DNA of 64,000 nucleotides, taken from assembly GCF_039545035.1 (NCBI RefSeq), contig NZ_BAABRO010000008.1:186001-250000 (forward strand), given 5' to 3'. Shown piece after piece: positions 16,965 to 25,534 of this stretch (the stretch's first letter is position 1; each line of letters opens with the position of its first letter). The translations under genes were made by a program, and so were the position numbers. The notes under the pieces were generated by a model. That model worked only from the letters and a program-made list of their open reading frames with translations. It did not search any database and was not told the origin of the DNA. This stretch comes from Novipirellula caenicola. GTDB lineage: Bacteria; Planctomycetota; Planctomycetia; Pirellulales; Pirellulaceae.

Positions 16965-17984
16965 TCAGGGGAAGAAGTAGCGGATCCAGTTTCTCACGCC
17001 TTGCCCTGGTACATAGGCGACCGGTTGGCCCCACAATCCTTGGCCGACTTGGACGAGGTTTCGCTCTTGTCCCAGGGTGAACAGCGATCCGATCGGTGCC
17101 GCTGAACCAGGTGTGATCGGAGTCCCGTAGACCGCAGACGGGGCGACCGCCATCGACGGAGCCGGGGCAAAAGTCGGAGCGGGAGCGATTGTCGTCGGTA
17201 GGGTCGCCGGAACGGCGCACGGGTCCGCGGCGTAGTAGCTGACGGGCATGTAGGGTGATGCGCAGGCGGCAGTGTAGCTGCTCGGAGCGCTGATGCACGG
17301 AGAATTGCTCATCGTTGCGAACTCGGTTTGCAGTTCAGGCTGAGCCAACGGCGTTAAATCACTGCTGCTGTTGGGGGAATAGGGAAGCGTGTTTTGGCCG
17401 CTGGAACCGGACGCCAGCGGCGGTGGCGCGGGCGAAAATCCGTTCGAGTTTCCAGGAAACGAAGATGGCGGATTGGTCGAAGCCGGGGGCGACGGCATCG
17501 TCGACGGTGGCAGCGATGGTGCCACCGGTTGCGTGGTGGGCGGTGGCGTGAAGCTGCTCGGAGGCGGCGTGTTGCTTGACGGGTTGGGGGGAACCGCAAA
17601 GCTGTTGGGCGGCAACCCCATCCCGCCACCGCTCGGCGATGAGTCCGGCGGCAATTGCGGTGCGGTCACCGTTTGTTGCATCATCGCTTGGCGAATTTGC
17701 GAGCGTTCGTAATCGGAATTGGCGGCCGCGTTGTGGGAAACTCGCGACGATTGGAATGCGTTGCCACTGGTTTGGTACGCGGTTTCACGAAGCGAGGTGC
17801 GGGAATCGCTGGACCGGTAGCGATCGACGGCGCTGGGCGAGCCGATGGGGCGAAGGCGAGTTTGAGGGGTGTCAATCGATGCGGCAGCGCTGTTTGGGAA
17901 TGAAGCGGTTTGCCCCTGGACACTCGCCGGTAGAGCGGCGGCAATCGCCAGAGGAACGAGCATCCATAATGTGTGTCGAAGCAT
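16965..17984 (-). CDS. Secreted Pro/Ser-rich protein
   Basis: 339 residues. A signal peptide covers ~1-24 (LWMLVPLAIAAALPASVQGQ). The middle (~105-215) is low-complexity Pro/Ser/Thr (PPPSSFTPPPTTQPVAPSLP). A Cys/Tyr/Ala-rich stretch and a conserved-looking tail follow (VQVGQGLWGQPVAYVPGQ, VRNWIRYFFP). The tail form V-P-G-Q-x-x-R-N-x-x-R-Y is familiar from short planctomycete secreted proteins. Likely an extended cell-surface protein. No enzymatic motif is seen. It lies 265 bases upstream of the ACP gene, probably a separate transcript. Confidence 0.7.
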   Translation of the reverse strand: MLRHTLWMLVPLAIAAALPASVQGQTASFPNSAAASIDTPQTRLRPIGSPSAVDRYRSSDSRTSLRETAYQTSGNAFQSSRVSHNAAANSDYERSQIRQAMMQQTVTAPQLPPDSSPSGGGMGLPPNSFAVPPNPSSNTPPPSSFTPPPTTQPVAPSLPPSTMPSPPASTNPPSSFPGNSNGFSPAPPPLASGSSGQNTLPYSPNSSSDLTPLAQPELQTEFATMSNSPCISAPSSYTAACASPYMPVSYYAADPCAVPATLPTTIAPAPTFAPAPSMAVAPSAVYGTPITPGSAAPIGSLFTLGQERNLVQVGQGLWGQPVAYVPGQGVRNWIRYFFP

Positions 17985-18246
17985 CCGTGTACCTTGTCCA
18001 GAGTTAGCATCATCGTTGACGCTCGATTGTTATTCTTTTTCTCCCATCCAATGCAAGACTGATGCCGGAACAAGAATTTTGCTCAAGTCCAGCAAAAATG
18101 ACGTTTTAGCGCCGAAAGCCCCACCCGTTTTTACAATTGCGTTTGTAGGACTTTCAAAATCAACGTGGAAAAGGCTTCCGGCTCTGTCATCCCAATTCGG
18201 TCAATGGAATGACGTAGCGGGACTTGTCAACGGCTTGTTTATTTAG

Positions 18247-18572
18247 TCGTACGATGGACTTCCTAGTCCGTCGAATGCGCCATTGACGGACTAGAAAGTT
18301 CACCATACACCCCTTGCCGCAGGAGACTTCATTAAATCAACAAGCCGTCAACGACTTGTTGATTTATTGAGCCGTGACGCGTCAGCGGCCGGGTCCCACG
18401 CGATACCCGGTGCCTTACGGCCCACGGCTCACCATTGCAATTCGGATTTGGACTAAATCAACAAGCGGTCAAGACTTTCGGCAGCATGGCATAGCCCATT
18501 CGAAGTTCGAAATTCTTCACGAATTCCGCTACCAAGTTTCCGCCTCGGATGCTTTTTTAGACAGTGCCTAGC
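18247..18572. repeat. Composite hairpin repeat, copy B, interrupted
   Basis: Matches copy A (13926-14130) at both ends: left part 18247-18352, right part from about 18447 to 18572. Between them about 100 bp are inserted after AAATCAACAAGCCGTCAA, and the right part resumes with AAATCAACAAGCGGTCAA, so the insert is flanked by near-identical direct repeats of about 18 bp. At the junction, 18333-18344 and 18355-18366 form a perfect 12-bp inverted repeat (TAAATCAACAAG / CTTGTTGATTTA). Confidence 0.8.
18368..18431. repeat. 64-bp palindromic element nested in copy B
   Basis: Bounded by TGAGCCGTG (18368-18376) and CACGGCTCA (18423-18431), perfect 9-bp inverted ends, with an inner CCGGGT / ACCCGG pair. 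It is absent from copy A, so it is a small non-autonomous insertion of REP/MITE-like character. It encodes nothing. Confidence 0.7.
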
Positions 18573-18621
18573 ACGGTGAGCGATTGTCAGGCTGCAAATG
18601 ACAGCGTGTGTGTTTCGTAGT

Positions 18622-18689
18622 TACGCTCGCCAAAGCGTGGATCGTTAGCGCGGAAATGCGACTCACCACCTTCTGGCAAAGGTCGCTAC
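18622..18689. repeat. Dispersed repeat related to 46232-46299
   Basis: The two copies share TACGCT(C/T)GCCA(A/G)AGCG followed by TGGAT at one end and the stretch TCACCACCTTCTGGC(A/G)AAGG near the other; the middle differs. Together the ends can pair (GCCAAAGCG vs CCTTCTGGC only weakly). Function unknown. Confidence 0.65.
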
Positions 18690-18700
18690 TGGAAAATCAT

Positions 18701-20290
18701 TCACGGCGTTGGATGCTTGCCAACGAACCGCACGATGACCGCAAGTGCGACGGTCCCCATGATCAGACAAATCCAAGGCGAAACCCCCAGGACTGCGGGA
18801 ATTGAGCCCATCGCGACACAGACCAACGCGACGGTAATCGCATAAGGCATCTGCGTGCGGACGTGTTGCAGGTGGTCACACCCACAGGCTCGACTAGACA
18901 GGACAGTGGTGTCCGAGATCGGAGAGCAGTGGTCGCCGAAGATCGCGCCGGCCAAGACCGACCCGGTCGTTGCCAAACAGATCGCGCCACCGGGGCCGCC
19001 GCTCGGGGCGAGGTCCAGCGAAAGCGTGACTGACAGTGGCGTCAGGATGGCCATCGTCCCCCAGCTGGTACCGGTTGAAAAGGCGACAAAGCCAGCGAGT
19101 GCGAAAACCACGGTGGGAAGGGCGCGAGGGTCGAGTCGATCCGAGAGTAGACTCGATAGATAGTCGCCCGTTTGAAGTGCGTCTTCCCCCGTCATCCCGC
19201 TCAACGCCCAGGCGAGCCAGAGGATGATCATCGCTGGCATCATTTGCCATCCGCCTCGCAGCGTTCCCATGGCAAGCGTCTTGAGATCGCAATTGCCAAA
19301 GATCGCGTGGGTCAGCCAAGCGGTCGCCAGCCCCACGGCGCCACCGAGGATTAAGGCAAGGTAAGACTTACCATTACCGAGGATTTCGATCGTATCCTGC
19401 AGCACGCCATTGGATGTGGTGCTTGGCTCCGCCGGCCATCCGGTCACCACCAGGGTTGTTCCAAGTGCCGCGACACAAGCCACGATCGACAACACCGCCG
19501 CAAGCCACAGACGGGGTGGGTACGTCGTGGTGGTTTCCTTACTTGCCGCGGCCGAGTCGGCAGCAAGCTCGCGAGGTGTTTCTTCGGCTCGTTTCATCGA
19601 CGCGAAATCGCGACCGGTGATCGAGATCAAAAACACCATCACGATTGCCAGGATCGGATAGAAACGATAGGGAATCGATTGGATGAACAACGTGAAACCC
19701 GCTGACGGTGTCGTGATTCCTGCGTCGGCGAGCCCTTCGCTCATGTAGCTGATTTCGATCGCCGCCCAGGTGCTGACGAGTGAAAGTCCTGCGACAGGCG
19801 CGGCGGTGCTATCGACAAGGTAGGCGAGTTTGGCTCGAGAAAGTCCGTAGCGATCCGCGGTGGACCGCATTGTTCCACCGATCAGCAGCGTGTTGGCGTA
19901 ATCGTCAAAAAAAATCGCCAGCCCGCTTAGCGAGATCATCGCTTGGGCACTTCGTCGCGACCGAATCCATCGAGAAAGCTTCGCGATCAACGCCGCGATC
20001 CCACCGCCCATCTCCATCACGCCGACCATCGCGCCAAGCAGCAGCGTGAACGCGAGTGTTTGCAGGTGATCAAAATCGCGAAGGCTGCTGTCGATCGCGC
20101 CGGCAAAGATGGCAAACGAATCGAGGAGCGATTTTTCTGGATTGGCGCGCGCAAGCAGCACCGCGCCGGCGAAGACGCCCGCTGCAAGAGGGAAGACAAC
20201 TTGACGCGTTGCAATGGCCAGAAGGATTGCAACCAATGGTGGCACCAGGCTCTCGAATCCGTGCTGAATCGGATCGGCCAAGTCCAGCAT
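18701..20290 (-). CDS. NhaC-family Na+/H+ antiporter
   Basis: 529 residues with about 11-12 hydrophobic segments. Family-type stretches include IFFDDYANTLLIGGTMR (~123-139), LAYLVDSTAAPVAGLSLVSTW (split over two turns), FSTGTSWGTMAILTPLSV and AIFGDHCSPISDTTVLSS, the conserved HCSPISDT loop of NhaC-type exchangers. A cytosolic spacer at ~240-255 (EETPRELAADSAAASKE) separates two halves. It moves Na+ or a small organic ion in exchange for protons; the substrate cannot be told. It starts two bases after the gatC stop and is probably co-transcribed with rpmB and gatC. Confidence 0.9.
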   Translation of the reverse strand: MLDLADPIQHGFESLVPPLVAILLAIATRQVVFPLAAGVFAGAVLLARANPEKSLLDSFAIFAGAIDSSLRDFDHLQTLAFTLLLGAMVGVMEMGGGIAALIAKLSRWIRSRRSAQAMISLSGLAIFFDDYANTLLIGGTMRSTADRYGLSRAKLAYLVDSTAAPVAGLSLVSTWAAIEISYMSEGLADAGITTPSAGFTLFIQSIPYRFYPILAIVMVFLISITGRDFASMKRAEETPRELAADSAAASKETTTTYPPRLWLAAVLSIVACVAALGTTLVVTGWPAEPSTTSNGVLQDTIEILGNGKSYLALILGGAVGLATAWLTHAIFGNCDLKTLAMGTLRGGWQMMPAMIILWLAWALSGMTGEDALQTGDYLSSLLSDRLDPRALPTVVFALAGFVAFSTGTSWGTMAILTPLSVTLSLDLAPSGGPGGAICLATTGSVLAGAIFGDHCSPISDTTVLSSRACGCDHLQHVRTQMPYAITVALVCVAMGSIPAVLGVSPWICLIMGTVALAVIVRFVGKHPTP

Positions 20291-20292
20291 GC

Positions 20293-20598
20293 TTAGTTTT
20301 TCGCTCCGGCGGTGCCGAGAACGGGAGGAACTAAGAAGCAGTCATCGTCGCGTGCCGGAGCGTTTTGCAGAGCTTGGTCGTTGGTCAAGCTTGGCTGCAA
20401 TTCATCGGCGCGCCAGCGATTGTCGACGTCCAGCGCCGTTGTCATCGGTTCGATGTCCTCGGTATCGAGTTCAGACAATTGCTCAACGAACCCCAAGATC
20501 TTAGTGATCTGGGGGCCGATCGCATTGACTTCGTCGTCGGAAAGCTCAAGGCGAGCCAGCATCGCTAGTCGCCGAACATCATCCGCAGAGAGGGCCAT
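20293..20598 (-). CDS. gatC: Asp/Glu-tRNA amidotransferase subunit C
   Basis: 101 residues, the normal GatC length. Family signatures are DDVRRLAMLARLELSDDEV (~6-24), the short helix KILGFVEQLSELDTEDIEP and the acidic stretch LRADE-like RWRADELQPSL. GatC is the small subunit that stabilises GatA in transamidation of Glu-tRNA(Gln) and Asp-tRNA(Asn). gatA and gatB are not in the window, so the complex is assembled from unlinked genes. It is placed between rpmB and the antiporter on the same strand. Confidence 0.95.
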   Translation of the reverse strand: MALSADDVRRLAMLARLELSDDEVNAIGPQITKILGFVEQLSELDTEDIEPMTTALDVDNRWRADELQPSLTNDQALQNAPARDDDCFLVPPVLGTAGAKN

Positions 20599-20648
20599 CG
20601 ATTTTCCTCGTCATTGGGGTTAACCGCCCGTCGTACGGCGATGACGCC

Positions 20649-20918
20649 TTATTTCTTGGCGCCACTGACGTCAAACGGCTTGGTCTTTACCGTCTTGCGG
20701 ACTGCGCCACTGCGGATGCACTGGACGCAAATTCGCATTGTCTTGTTTTGGCCATTAGGCATGGTGACATGCACTTTCTGGAGGTTCGGGACGAATTTCC
20801 GGCGTGTACATCCGGTGATCTTCGTACCAACACCACCAAGGTATTTGGCCTTACCACGTGTTTCGATTCGGTTGCCCATTTGGACGCTCTTACCGCACGT
20901 TTCACATTGCCGTGCCAT
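20649..20918 (-). CDS. rpmB: 50S ribosomal protein L28
   Basis: 89 residues, with the bL28 pattern MARQCETCGKSVQMGNR, TRRKFVPNLQKVHV and a second Cys pair CVQCIRSG. The CxxC...CxxC arrangement marks the zinc-binding form of L28. Followed 50 bases later by gatC on the same strand. Ordinary housekeeping gene. Confidence 0.97.
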   Translation of the reverse strand: MARQCETCGKSVQMGNRIETRGKAKYLGGVGTKITGCTRRKFVPNLQKVHVTMPNGQNKTMRICVQCIRSGAVRKTVKTKPFDVSGAKK

Positions 20919-21157
20919 CGATCTTCTCCGCCACTTAGCGTGGTAAAAAGCAAAATTTCAAGTTCTGGGAAGCCCGGCACTATAGCGATCGATGGTCCCC
21001 ACGTGAAGCAGGAAACAGCATTTCTTGACCGGTTCTTCAGCGAATTTTATGACTTTTCGGTTTTTAATGATGTTTTGCCTCCGAAATGTCGATGGGATGG
21101 TTTATCTGACCTAACCGGCAAACTTTAACAATCGACCCCCTGCAAGCGAGACATTTC

Positions 21158-21742
21158 ATGTGCCCATCCCCCAAAGGCGGTTGCTGCGTGGGCTTGGACC
21201 TACCCTCTTCGGCGAGTTTGCCCTTCGCCCTGGTCCTCAGCATTTTGCTGATTGGGTCGAGCGTGGGATGTTCCGCATTCAATTTGCCGGGATTTAGCCC
21301 CGGCGAACCGGGGGCCAACTATGTCGCAGCCGGGATCGCAGGCGGATACCGCGGGCTCGACGAAACGATGGATGCCGACGTGTATCAAAAAGTTCGCCAA
21401 GCTCAGGCAGAAAACTCGATCGTCCTGCAAGTTGCGGTCGACAGGGACGAACCCGTTCGCGTGCTGCCATTGCCGCCGGAATCGAGTGGCCGGTCGGTGT
21501 TTGTCAGCAACCTGCTGAAACAAACCGGCGTGTTACAGAAATTCGGAGCCGTCAATGCGGTGCTCTATCGAAGCTCGCCGCAAGCGATCGGAGGAATTCG
21601 AATGGAAGTTCGCATGAACGAAAGTCACACGGTGGTTCTTCCCGAGTCGGACTACGCACTTAAACCGGGTGACCGTCTCTACGTGACGAAGTCCGAGATT
21701 TCGCCGATCCAAACGTTGGTCTCTCAAGCATTGGGGATCTAG
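21158..21742 (+). CDS. Lipoprotein of unknown function
   Basis: 194 residues. The N-terminal stretch PFALVLSILLIGSSVGC is a lipoprotein signal with the cleavage Cys at about 38. The mature part has a repeated beta-strand feel and ends YALKPGDRLYVTKSEISPIQ, which resembles the last strands of polysaccharide-export (SLBB/Wza-type) proteins; this likeness is weak. Probably anchored in a membrane facing the periplasm. The ATG at 21158 is the first in frame; a later start would cut into the signal. No operon partner. Confidence 0.65.
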   Translation: MCPSPKGGCCVGLDLPSSASLPFALVLSILLIGSSVGCSAFNLPGFSPGEPGANYVAAGIAGGYRGLDETMDADVYQKVRQAQAENSIVLQVAVDRDEPVRVLPLPPESSGRSVFVSNLLKQTGVLQKFGAVNAVLYRSSPQAIGGIRMEVRMNESHTVVLPESDYALKPGDRLYVTKSEISPIQTLVSQALGI

Positions 21743-22161
21743 GTTTCGTCGTCGTGCATGGTCGCACGGATCTCCAAGCCGTTAACGTGGTTCGTATTGA
21801 ATAGACGCGGGCGATTTTCACTCTCGTTTGATGTGGCAGCGTCCAGTGTCGCCATGTTCAATGTCGCCACGTTCGATCTCACCCGTTTGCGACACTGTCC
21901 GCTGCTTGCACACCGCGTTCTCCGTGACGGTTGCCACTTGAAAAGCTGGCCGATCATGGTTTTGATTGCCGCTTGAAAAGCATCCTCAACACGATCCGCT
22001 GCGAATAGGACTTCGTTTATCGTAACTCCGCAGCATGGTTTTGTTGGAAAACTTGCCGGCAAAAAACTGGTAATGGAGTGTGGGTCGCGTTACAACAAGG
22101 GTACTTTTGTTCTAGTTTCTCATCACCCTACTCACTCAGCTTGCAACCCCGGGGGCAGCGG
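21743..22161. other. Intergenic gap, no supported gene
   Basis: 419 bases between two rightward lipoprotein genes. A leftward open frame (21739-22062, 107 codons) is present but shows no motif, so it was not accepted. The segment has AATGTCGCCA repeated near 21850-21870 (CAGTGTCGCCATGTTCAATG, then TCGCCACG). Promoter of the next gene is expected near its end. Confidence 0.5.
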
Positions 22162-22410
22162 ATGAGTCTTCTGCGACGTGTCTCACTCTCGCACTTTTCT
22201 TTTTTCGCCCAGCCAAAGCGTGGGGCGTCGTTGGCGGTCCTTCGCGTAGGGCTTCTCTTCTTGGCGGTTTCCGGCACGCTCTGTCTTGCAACCGGTTGTG
22301 GGGAATCGCGTGACGGCGTGGTCAAAGAAAGTGACGAGTATTCTTACGACGAGATCATGGCTCAGGCGGCTGAAGAAGAATTGGCGTCTGAGGCAGAACG
22401 CGAACCGTAA
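22162..22410 (+). CDS. Small lipoprotein
   Basis: 82 residues from the ATG at 22162; 28 upstream in-frame residues lack signal character. Signal LRVGLLFLAVSGTLCLATGC ends at a lipobox Cys near residue 52. The mature peptide is only ~30 residues and strongly acidic (DEYSYDEIMAQAAEEELASE). No family recognised. It precedes the DUF1559 gene by 161 bases. Confidence 0.65.
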   Translation: MSLLRRVSLSHFSFFAQPKRGASLAVLRVGLLFLAVSGTLCLATGCGESRDGVVKESDEYSYDEIMAQAAEEELASEAEREP

Positions 22411-22571
22411 GGAAGCCACCACGACGTTGCGGCTTGTTACAAAACTCCTGTTGGCAGATTGGCTATCTCGGTTCCGGCGCCTTCGCGTGGGTAACAAAGT
22501 CGGTCAAGCATCGCGAGGTTAACCGACATCGCGAGGTTGGATTTGAGCGGGATCCTGTGGAAAGATCCGCT

Positions 22572-23798
22572 ATGGCGTCACAACATTCTTCTCGCTTCAC
22601 ACTCGGCTTTACGTTGGTCGAACTGCTGGTCGTCATCTCAATCATTGGCGTATTGGTTGGATTGTTGTTGCCAGCGGTCCAGGCGGCTCGCGAAGCGGCG
22701 CGGCGAATGAGTTGCAGCAACAACGTTAAACAAATTGGCTTGGGGCTGCATAATTATCATTCCACCCATCATCAATTGCCGATTCACGGAGTCGGCCCCA
22801 CCAACGAAAACACCAATAGCACCTCGCTTGCGGATAAGAAAGATGGTTCCGCGTTTACGCGTCTCGAGCTGACCTATTTGGTCGGGCTCTTGCCGTTTAT
22901 CGAGCAACAGGCATTGTGGGAACAGATGAGCGAACCGATGCAGGAATCCGATGGTGACATTTGGCCTGCGTTTGGACCACGGCCGTGGAATGGAAACTAT
23001 CCACCATGGGCGACCGAGATTTCGACGTTTCGCTGCCCGAGCGATCCTGGCCGTGGGGTTCCCGCTTTGGGCCGCACCAACTATGCCGCCTGTACCGGCG
23101 ATGGTTTCTATGACGCCGAACATGGAGTCACGGTGTGGAATGGATCACGTTGGTTGTACAACCGCGACCCGACCGCAAAGAAACGTGCCCGCTGTGGTTT
23201 ACGAGGTGCATTTGTGCCACGAAAAAGTCTCAAGTTTCGCGACTTCCTGGATGGTTTGTCCAATACGATCGCCGTGGGTGAGATCATGACGGGGTTGGGG
23301 GATCGGGATAAACGATCCGTCGGCTTCTCCAACGCCAAGGGTGGTTTCTTCAAGGTGGCGAACAATCCCAAGCGATGTTTCGAGCTCGGTTATATCGACG
23401 TCGCTCGGCCTCAATTTTGGACCAGCAGTGCAAAGGTGTACGGCGCCGTTTCGGAGCGAGGCTATCGCTGGGCCGACTTTCACACCCTGCAATCGCAATT
23501 CAATACGATCCTTGCGCCCAATTCGGAAATCTGTTTGGTCGGGCACTCGGATACCTATGGGATTGCTCCGGCGAGCAGTCGGCATCAAGGGGGCGTTCAT
23601 GTTTTGATGGCTGACGGCGCGGTGAAGTTCATCACCGATTCGATCGAAGCAGGGAACTCGAATTCCCCGTGCGTGTATTGCAGAGCACTGAGCAGCGGAA
23701 CCAATAGCGTGGTTCCCGAAGGATCGAAGAGCCCCTACGGATTGTGGGGAGCCTTGGGGACTCGCGCTTCGCGAGAAAGTGTGTCCACGGATTTTTAA
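22572..23798 (+). CDS. DUF1559 prepilin-like protein
   Basis: 408 residues from the ATG at 22572. The N-terminus is a type IV prepilin signal (FTLGFTLVELLVVISIIGVL) followed by the planctomycete-typical LLPAVQAAREAARRMSCSNN and KQIGLGLHNYHSTHHQLP. The C-terminal H-x9-DG motif is present (RHQGGVHVLMADGAVKF). DUF1559 proteins are greatly expanded in planctomycetes and are presumed pseudopilin-like surface or secreted proteins; no individual function is established. Twenty-four in-frame codons upstream of the ATG carry no signal, supporting this start. Confidence 0.92.
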   Translation: MASQHSSRFTLGFTLVELLVVISIIGVLVGLLLPAVQAAREAARRMSCSNNVKQIGLGLHNYHSTHHQLPIHGVGPTNENTNSTSLADKKDGSAFTRLELTYLVGLLPFIEQQALWEQMSEPMQESDGDIWPAFGPRPWNGNYPPWATEISTFRCPSDPGRGVPALGRTNYAACTGDGFYDAEHGVTVWNGSRWLYNRDPTAKKRARCGLRGAFVPRKSLKFRDFLDGLSNTIAVGEIMTGLGDRDKRSVGFSNAKGGFFKVANNPKRCFELGYIDVARPQFWTSSAKVYGAVSERGYRWADFHTLQSQFNTILAPNSEICLVGHSDTYGIAPASSRHQGGVHVLMADGAVKFITDSIEAGNSNSPCVYCRALSSGTNSVVPEGSKSPYGLWGALGTRASRESVSTDF

Positions 23799-24155
23799 TT
23801 TCCCGCGTTCGCACGCCTTTTCCCCTGCTCGTTCCACCGCCCTTTCGCTCTGAACCTTTTTGCCGCAAAACACCGTTTTTGGTCGCACGACATCGCGATG
23901 CCGGGTGTCAGTGTGCCGCCCACGGCGTGGCTTGGCCATTGGCGTCCTTCGGATACTCGGGGAATCTGTCGACGGTGGAAACGGCGGCAAAACGCAGGAA
24001 AAAGGACTCTATGGAGTAGTCGGTGCCCGTAAATTTGGCCGTTTTGGGCAGTCTGGTGGGGGATGAGTGTTGCCTTTGCGGATTAGGCGATTTAGTCTGC
24101 CTCGCCAACGAGACGTTGCTTTTCAAATTTTCCATTTCTTTTCGGAGAGATCGCC
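23799..24155. other. Intergenic gap, no gene seen
   Basis: 357 bases between two rightward genes. Nothing beyond a GGAGAG ribosome site just before the next ATG was recognised. Confidence 0.5.
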
Positions 24156-24644
24156 ATGAAACGAATCATGGTTGGGTCCAATCCCATGATGGGTTTGGCA
24201 GTTGCATTGGTTGCAATCATGACAGTGGTCTGTCAGGCAAGGAACGCCGCGGCGGAGATGCCGACATTGACAAGGGTGTCCCCGTTTGGGCAGGTGGCAA
24301 AGCCTCGCGTGACATGGCACCGAACGCTGCGTTCGGGATGGCAAGAAGCACGTCGACGCAACGTTCCCATGGTGATCTATATCACGACCGATCACTGCGT
24401 TTATTGTGATGCGATGAAACGCGATACGTGGTGCGATGAAACGGTCGAGCAGCGTGTTTCGAAAGACTTCGTTGCCATCCTACTGACGCCCCAAGAGAAC
24501 GAAGCGACGCTGGGACGCATCGATGTCGCGGCCTATCCCACAACGCTGATCGGCGTTCCCGAAGGCAAGATTGTCGGACATCGCACAGGCTATCAACCGG
24601 CCGCGGCGCTTCACCAGTTTTTGAACGAAGCCTCGAAGCGATAA
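24156..24644 (+). CDS. Exported thioredoxin-like protein
   Basis: 162 residues. A signal peptide covers ~1-33 (GLAVALVAIMTVVCQARNAAA). A thioredoxin fold follows, with active-site CVYC (~87-90) in VIYITTDHCVYCDAMKRDTW, cis-Pro in VAAYPTTLIGVPEGK and the final helix AAALHQFLNEAS. The Cys pair is of the DUF255/thioredoxin_7 type, so a periplasmic redox or cytochrome-maturation role is likely. GGAGAG lies 8 bases before the ATG. The gene is followed by the 166-bp repeat array. Confidence 0.85.
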   Translation: MKRIMVGSNPMMGLAVALVAIMTVVCQARNAAAEMPTLTRVSPFGQVAKPRVTWHRTLRSGWQEARRRNVPMVIYITTDHCVYCDAMKRDTWCDETVEQRVSKDFVAILLTPQENEATLGRIDVAAYPTTLIGVPEGKIVGHRTGYQPAAALHQFLNEASKR

Positions 24645-24670
24645 CGGATCGGGTGCAATGACTTGCTTTA

Positions 24671-25520
24671 CCCTCCCAGCCTGCGTCGGGAGGGTCGAAA
24701 ACCGAGCTTTCAGCGAGTTTTTCGGGGAGGGTGGTGAATTCTTGCTGCACGGTCCACTTCTAACACCACGAGCCCCACCGGTGAGCCGGCTACCGCCGAC
24801 TCTGACCTCCCCAAAGGGGAGGTGAAATTCAATCACCCTCCCAGCTTGCGTCGGGAGGGTCGAAAAACGAGCCTTCAGCGAGTTTTGCGGGGAGGGTGGT
24901 GAATTCTTGCTGGCACGGTCCACTTCTAACACTCCGAGCCCCACCGGTGAGCCGGCTACCGCCGACTCTGACCTCCCCAAAAGGGAGGTAAAACTCGATC
25001 ACCCTCCCAGCTTGCGTCGGGAGGGTCGAAAAACGAGCCTTCAGCGAGTTTTGCGGGGAGGGTTGGTGAATTCTTGCAGGCACGGTCCACTTCTAACACC
25101 ACGAGCCCCACCCAGAGTCGGCTACCGCCGACTCTGACCTCCCCAAAGGGGAGGTAAAACTCGATCACCCTCCCAGCTTGCGTCGGGAGGGTCGAAAAAC
25201 GAGCCTTTAGCGAGTTTTTCGGGGAGGGTGGTGAATTCTTACTGGCACGGTCCACTTCTAACACTCCGAGCCCCACCCAGAGCCGGCTACCGCCGACTCT
25301 GACCTCCCCACAGGGGAGATGAATTTCGATCACCCTCCCAGCTTGCGTCGGGAGGGTCGAAAAACGAGCCTTCAGCGAGTTTTTCGGGGAGGGTGGTGAA
25401 TTCTTGCTGGCACGGTCCACTTCTAACACCACGAGCCCCACCGGTGAGCCGGCTACCGCCGACTCTGATCTCCCCACAGGGGAGGTGAATTTCGATCACC
25501 CTCTCAGCTTGCGCCGGGAG
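24671..25520. repeat. 166-bp tandem repeat array, five units plus partial
   Basis: Unit starts (CCCTCCCAGC) fall at 24671, 24836, 25002, 25168, 25333 and, as a truncated sixth, 25499: spacing 165-166 bp. Each unit has three hairpins: ACCCTCCC / GGGAGGGT, a GAGyCGG / CCGACTC pair, and ACCTCCCC / GGGGAGGT. Units differ by point changes only. The repeat gives long but spurious open frames on the minus strand (repeated TLPTQAGRV and SGPCQQEFTTLP). It fills the gap between convergent trx-like and mlaD genes. Confidence 0.93.
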
Positions 25521-25534
25521 GCTTCAATCACCGA

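Larger units (their letters stand above)
17985..18700. other. 716-bp gap with repeats, no gene
   Basis: It lies between two leftward genes. The first ~260 bases look like the promoter region of the Pro-rich protein gene. 18247-18572 is composite repeat copy B, and 18622-18689 matches 46232-46299. No coding region is supported; the short open frames here coincide with repeats. Confidence 0.7.

Noticed and set aside
21739-22062. Possible leftward 107-residue gene
   Set aside because: No motif, overlaps the end of the lipoprotein gene, and composition is typical of a shadow frame; kept as unproven.
22463-23990. Possible antisense genes opposite the DUF1559 gene
   Set aside because: Low-complexity frames with no motif; explained by the coding strand.
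24480-25499. Long minus-strand open frames with repeated peptide motifs over the tandem array
   Set aside because: The period (165-166 bp) is not a multiple of three, units shift frame, and the peptide is read from hairpin repeats; the structure is explained by the non-coding repeat.
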